From: Spirosoma profusum
GTDB taxonomy: Bacteria > Bacteroidota > Bacteroidia > Cytophagales > Spirosomataceae
Direction: 5' to 3'
Length of the DNA: 64,000 nt
NCBI RefSeq assembly: GCF_014699005.1
Contig: NZ_JACWZY010000017.1
Span: 108,761 to 172,760 of the forward strand
Each line of letters begins with the position of its first letter. Within the stretch, counting starts at the first letter, position 1. A program made the position numbers and the translations under genes. Under the pieces are notes generated by a model. That model did no database searches and was not told the DNA's origin. It worked only from the letters and a program-made list of their open reading frames with translations. This document shows, one piece after another, positions 61,222 to 64,000 of this stretch.

Positions 61222-64000
61222 ATGCAGACCTTCCTCTTTCTGTTTCTGATTTTCGCAGCTTTTCATGCGGCTGGCCAATCTCTGGGCGATACGCCACAGC
61301 AGGCACTCAACCACTACGTATCGTTTTTGAACCAATCGGCCGATGAAGTTGATGATCGATTTCGGCGGGTACAGGCTTATTATTCCACCATAGATCATTC
61401 TGGTAACGGTCGGAACTTGCCACAAATTTCGCCATCAAGGACGCTGGAGGAATATTATTACAAAAAAGCCATCGCCAGTCAGTCTCTGACCGAAGCCGAA
61501 AAAAAACGCCTGGATGACAGTGCAAAAGGGCTCTGGAAATTGCTCAACAAGATCGACCAGACGGTTAAATCGCTGGAAATCTACGACCGGCTTCAGGATT
61601 ATAAACAGGACAATTTTAAAAAAGCGAACGTTCTCATTGCCGATCTGAAAGGTCAGATTGATCAGTTTAGCCGCGACAAAACTGAGTTCTACAAACAAAT
61701 CCAGCGAGTTTATCACCGCTACCAGCCTTACCGCGCAAACGATCCTTATCTGTATTCGGAAAAAGAAATGAATGACGTATTGGAGAGTCAGTTGGAGCTG
61801 CTCGATACGTTACGTTACTATCTGAACGACTCAAAAAATCCGAACTGGCCCGTTGAACTGATTCAGAAAAGTATTCTGGCCGACGAAAAACTACTCGCCG
61901 ACTTTGGTCAAGCCCAAAAACACATTGAGTACCCGGCTTCCGATATGATTGGCTCGTTTCGGGCAGGATTACAGTCGATTCAAACGCTGAAAAAACATGC
62001 CGTCGACGATTTCAATTTTGCCGCCCGACAATCGGCCCGCCACAACAACGAGTTCTACAAATCATTCATTAACTATTATAACAATGACTTGCTGAGCTGG
62101 TATCAGCAATTTGTCAAATACAGTACGTCGACCCGACGGCTGCTTGATTTCCCGAAATTTTCGCCAGTATTCGCCGTCGACGTATCGGAATCGATAGCGA
62201 CTACCCGCCAACGGGCGCAGCCTTTCCGCGACGTTCCCCGTGTTGCTTTTACTATAAAACCCGCGACTTCGCCCGCCAATCCGGCCCTGTTCCAGACACT
62301 GAATGCCTACGTCGATTTTATCAATGAATCGCTACGTCAGATGAATACGTTGCAACTGGAAGTCCGTAACTACCAGTATTCTGTTGATTCCTATCGGACA
62401 CGTAGCGGCCGACGGGCGCCGTTGACGTATGCGCATGAAGGGTTTAAAGTGCCGGTTTCCGAACATCAGACGCTAACGATACGTAACCCGCAAATTCTGC
62501 CAACGTATCGGGCTTCTGTGAGTAGTCAGGCCGACGTATTGCTGGCGATGCTGAAAGAAATGGACGCGCTCAGTGTCGAACTGATCGATTACACCAACGA
62601 AAAGCGGTACGAACAGGACAACTTTCAACGTTCCGACGAAATTATGGACCGCTACGTTTATCTGTTCGATACGTTCGACCAGAAAAAAGAGCAGCTCTAT
62701 TCGGATGTCCGACGAATCTTCGAGAGCTATCCGGCGGCCAAACCGTCCGACTCCTGGAACGTATCGGGGAAAGCGTTGCTACGTGCCGTCGATATGAATA
62801 AGGAGATATTATTCGGCGTAAGGGCGTATCTGAAAAAAGAGACCAACCAACTCCCCCAGCCCGACTCGCTGCAATTGGAAGCCCGTTCGCTGATTATCAA
62901 CGAGTTCAAAAACCTGAAAGGATTACAGCGATTGGGACGTAACAACGGTTTATGCCCGTATTCGCCCTACGAAGACATCGCCGAAAACTCGTTGAAATGG
63001 AGTGATATGTTGGCAAGAATTGCCCGTACGAAAGAAAATTCGTATGAATCCTGTTATTATTTCTTCAATAACGAACTCGCTTATGAGTACAACAAATTCG
63101 CGGATCTGGCTAAAGTAAATCTGTTAAAAACCATCAACGAACCCAATATTTTCGCGTTCCGTCGGTCGAAAACAGTAACGCTGCCACCCGAACAAGCTAT
63201 CCTCAGCAAGGCTGATACGAAGCCGGTAGCGGTTCAAACATCGCCTTCAGTTGAGCCGAATAAAGTACCGGATAAAGCCCCTACCAGCAGCCCCGTTTCA
63301 TCAACGGCCAACGGTAAATCGCTTGTTCAGCACGATACGGTATATATTAATCGGGCCACTGTCGATACGGTATATATTGATCGGTCGGGGCCGGTATCCG
63401 TGCCGACTTCCTTAAACGGGTTTGCGGCCAATAACATGATTCTTTTGCTGGACGTATCGGGTTCGATGGATTCGCCGGTAAAGCTGCCTTTGCTCAAGAA
63501 GTCTGTAAAATCGTTGCTACGTCTGTTACGTCCTGAAGATCAGTTGGCAATTGTTGTGTATTCGGGAAAAGCAAAGGTGGTTCTGAAACCAACTTCCGGT
63601 AGCAATACCGACGAAATTATTCGCGTCATTGATCAACTTCAGTCGGATGGCGATACGGATGGAAATGAAGGTATTAAACTGGCGTATAAGGTGGCGAACA
63701 AAAACTATCTGCGGGCCGGTAATAACCGAATCATTCTGGCAACCGACGGCGAATTTCCAATCAGCGATGATACGTTCAGCCTGGTGGCGGAAAACAGCAA
63801 TCAGGACGTCTACATAACTGTTTTTACATACGGGAAGAATGAAATTAAGAGCAATACGCTCAAAAAACTGGCCCAGACTGGCAAAGGGACTTACACACAT
63901 GTAACGCCCGAAAACGCCGACCTCAAACTCATCACTTATCACTCATCACTCATTATTCATTTACGGGCAGAAAATCTTATAAAACGTATAGCTCACCGTG
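61222..64000 (+). CDS. Large secreted VWA-domain protein (3' partial)
   Basis: The frame is open from the ATG at 61222 to the window end (926 residues so far). A signal peptide (F-L-F-L-F-L-I-F-A-A-F) leads to a long, mostly helical region (about 20-700) with frequent coiled-coil-like stretches and a Pro/Ser/Thr-rich linker (about 650-730). A von Willebrand factor A domain follows with the MIDAS D-V-S-G-S (744-748), a Thr in D-G-D-T-D-G (about 811-816) and T-D-G-E (842). It should bind a divalent metal and a protein partner. The region beyond about 902 is encoded by a stretch of the dispersed GTGATGAG-type repeat, so the present C-terminus may not be original. The gene continues beyond the window. 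Confidence 0.85.
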   Translation, partial: MQTFLFLFLIFAAFHAAGQSLGDTPQQALNHYVSFLNQSADEVDDRFRRVQAYYSTIDHSGNGRNLPQISPSRTLEEYYYKKAIASQSLTEAEKKRLDDSAKGLWKLLNKIDQTVKSLEIYDRLQDYKQDNFKKANVLIADLKGQIDQFSRDKTEFYKQIQRVYHRYQPYRANDPYLYSEKEMNDVLESQLELLDTLRYYLNDSKNPNWPVELIQKSILADEKLLADFGQAQKHIEYPASDMIGSFRAGLQSIQTLKKHAVDDFNFAARQSARHNNEFYKSFINYYNNDLLSWYQQFVKYSTSTRRLLDFPKFSPVFAVDVSESIATTRQRAQPFRDVPRVAFTIKPATSPANPALFQTLNAYVDFINESLRQMNTLQLEVRNYQYSVDSYRTRSGRRAPLTYAHEGFKVPVSEHQTLTIRNPQILPTYRASVSSQADVLLAMLKEMDALSVELIDYTNEKRYEQDNFQRSDEIMDRYVYLFDTFDQKKEQLYSDVRRIFESYPAAKPSDSWNVSGKALLRAVDMNKEILFGVRAYLKKETNQLPQPDSLQLEARSLIINEFKNLKGLQRLGRNNGLCPYSPYEDIAENSLKWSDMLARIARTKENSYESCYYFFNNELAYEYNKFADLAKVNLLKTINEPNIFAFRRSKTVTLPPEQAILSKADTKPVAVQTSPSVEPNKVPDKAPTSSPVSSTANGKSLVQHDTVYINRATVDTVYIDRSGPVSVPTSLNGFAANNMILLLDVSGSMDSPVKLPLLKKSVKSLLRLLRPEDQLAIVVYSGKAKVVLKPTSGSNTDEIIRVIDQLQSDGDTDGNEGIKLAYKVANKNYLRAGNNRIILATDGEFPISDDTFSLVAENSNQDVYITVFTYGKNEIKSNTLKKLAQTGKGTYTHVTPENADLKLITYHSSLIIHLRAENLIKRIAHR

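Overview
The window looks like chromosome of a Bacteroidota member, most probably Cytophagales close to Spirosoma. The genus is inferred from gene style; no marker gene was checked. The signs are: a type IX secretion C-terminal sorting domain, TTTG/TAnnTTTG promoter words with no clear Shine-Dalgarno sequences, a bacillithiol deacetylase (BshB1), a Reg_prop/Y_Y_Y propeller histidine kinase, WG-repeat and TPR lipoproteins, a TonB receptor with a carboxypeptidase-like N-terminal domain, and a cysteine-type peroxiredoxin of the Prx6 kind. Base composition is even, and no phage, IS element, integrase or CRISPR array is visible. One tRNA (Ala, GGC) is present.

Layout. 1-4.2 kb: 3' part of a rifampicin-phosphotransferase-like dikinase, a beta-lactamase-fold hydrolase and a small TPR protein. 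4.3-6.9 kb: etfB-etfA and a bifunctional-nuclease (DUF151) protein. 7-10 kb: an ECF sigma factor and a large unknown envelope protein. 10.6-15.5 kb: hotdog thioesterase, ComA-like phosphosulfolactate synthase, DedA protein, shikimate dehydrogenase, GH25 lysozyme, a small membrane protein and a peroxiredoxin. 15.6-18.4 kb: a NarL/NarX-type two-component pair and a small secreted protein. 18.9-26.9 kb: two tandem DUF4331 proteins, a TPR lipoprotein and a TonB-dependent receptor, which read as one surface module. 27-38.9 kb: housekeeping genes (GAF kinase, tRNA-Ala, GIY-YIG, NlpC/P60, Tex, cold shock, JmjC-like cupin, M23 peptidase, CCA-adding enzyme, YrdC-like protein, nitrilase-like protein, BshB1). 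39-42.9 kb: two AlkB-like membrane hydroxylase genes facing each other, each translationally coupled to an outer-membrane-type gene (one PagL-like). 43-54.9 kb: WG-repeat protein, multi-PAS kinase, Crp-like regulator plus hydrolase, a propeller LytS-type kinase divergent from a GAF-LytS/LytTR pair. 55-58.5 kb: S9 peptidase and a repeat-containing secreted protein. 58.6-64 kb: ankyrin membrane protein, two tandem paralogous membrane proteins and a large VWA-domain protein cut by the window end.

Two genome-scale signals cross these genes. The word ACGTA/TACGT is strikingly frequent in coding and non-coding DNA (19 sites by hand in 30001-31800, against about 3.5 expected at even composition). 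Many gene ends carry long, nearly perfect inverted repeats, several beginning in the last codon or stop codon. Some are dispersed families, while others appear unique within the window.

The best candidates for something little described are the mirrored AlkB-like/outer-membrane-protein modules, the DUF4331-TPR-TonB module with its palindromic operator candidate, and the ankyrin/paralog/VWA cluster. All are inferred from sequence and context only. Most gene starts were chosen by eye; where the longest frame began at TTG, a nearby ATG was preferred when it gave a sensible N-terminus.
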